From an uncultured Eubacteriales bacterium (lineage in GTDB: Bacteria; Bacillota; Clostridia; Oscillospirales; Acutalibacteraceae): DNA of 49,358 nt. The DNA lies in assembly GCA_934488615.1 (NCBI GenBank), contig CAKSSJ010000015.1:1-49358 (forward strand), given 5' to 3'. The position numbers and the translations under genes are program-made. Below are positions 49,326-49,358 of this stretch, piece after piece. The notes under the pieces are model-generated. The model was not told where the DNA came from and did no database searches. It worked only from the letters and a program-made list of their open reading frames with translations. Position 1 is the first letter of the stretch. Each line of letters starts with the position of its first letter.

Positions 49326-49358
49326 GTCTCAACGCTCGTATACTATACCACAACCAAA

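Noticed and set aside
1..49358. CRISPR arrays, insertion sequences, prophage or integrase genes
   Set aside because: I looked for regularly spaced direct repeats, transposase or integrase motifs and phage structural genes and saw none.

Overview
The window looks like a chromosomal piece of a spore-forming, low-to-moderate GC Clostridia of the Ruminococcus/Oscillospiraceae type. The evidence is sporulation genes (YqfC, YqfD, YlbJ, a Spo0A output domain), a Phe T-box, a tetrahydrofolate riboswitch on an ECF folate transporter, strong Shine-Dalgarno (SD) sequences, a secreted CotH protein with a dockerin, and several iron alcohol dehydrogenases. The taxonomic call is inference; no rRNA is present.

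Layout. 1-2.7 kb: the 3' part of a FucO-type dehydrogenase, a glycosyltransferase, and folT under a THF riboswitch. 2.7-5.3 kb: divergent spore genes yqfCD and ylbJ. 5.4-8.0 kb: a small Cys-rich protein, glycerate kinase, a cluster of DnaA-box-like 9-mers and an acyltransferase. 8.1-10.5 kb: the core operon ylxM-ffh-rpsP-khpA. 10.5-14.75 kb: an AT-rich minus-strand operon with a CASTOR/POLLUX-type ion channel and a membrane/Rossmann/RyR-domain protein. That second protein is split by a -1 frame change at tandem slippery A runs, and the operon is preceded by an ideal promoter, a 27-codon leader ORF and an overlapping intrinsic terminator. 14.9-16.9 kb: yfbR-glnA (minus). 17.0-20.8 kb: yhaM, a secreted phosphodiesterase-like protein, prmA and a GDSL esterase. 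20.8-25.7 kb: an iron ADH, rpsU, and a sugar-isomerase/isomerase/Gfo-Idh operon interrupted by a small palindromic repeat. 25.8-31.0 kb (minus): a CotH-dockerin protein, 5-formyl-THF cyclo-ligase and a YoaK-like membrane protein. 31.1-36.9 kb: LysR and AraC regulators, then T-box-pheS-pheT. 37.0-39.6 kb (minus): ychF and a secreted PHP protein. 39.8-43.4 kb: GH36 alpha-galactosidase-dut (+), trmL and a pyridoxal kinase (-). 43.5-49.36 kb: a small Gly-rich membrane protein, a secreted alpha/beta hydrolase, a stand-alone Spo0A DNA-binding domain, an AT-rich GNAT-membrane fusion protein, a DUF2156 protein, and tRNA-Tyr and tRNA-Thr.

The best candidate for an undescribed system is the 10.5-14.75 kb operon: two membrane proteins with ligand-sensing Rossmann/RyR modules, possible frameshift control and a leader-peptide attenuator. 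The GNAT fusion at 46.0-48.2 kb has the same AT-rich, accessory look. The remainder is mostly housekeeping, sporulation, folate and carbohydrate metabolism. No CRISPR array, insertion sequence or phage gene was seen.
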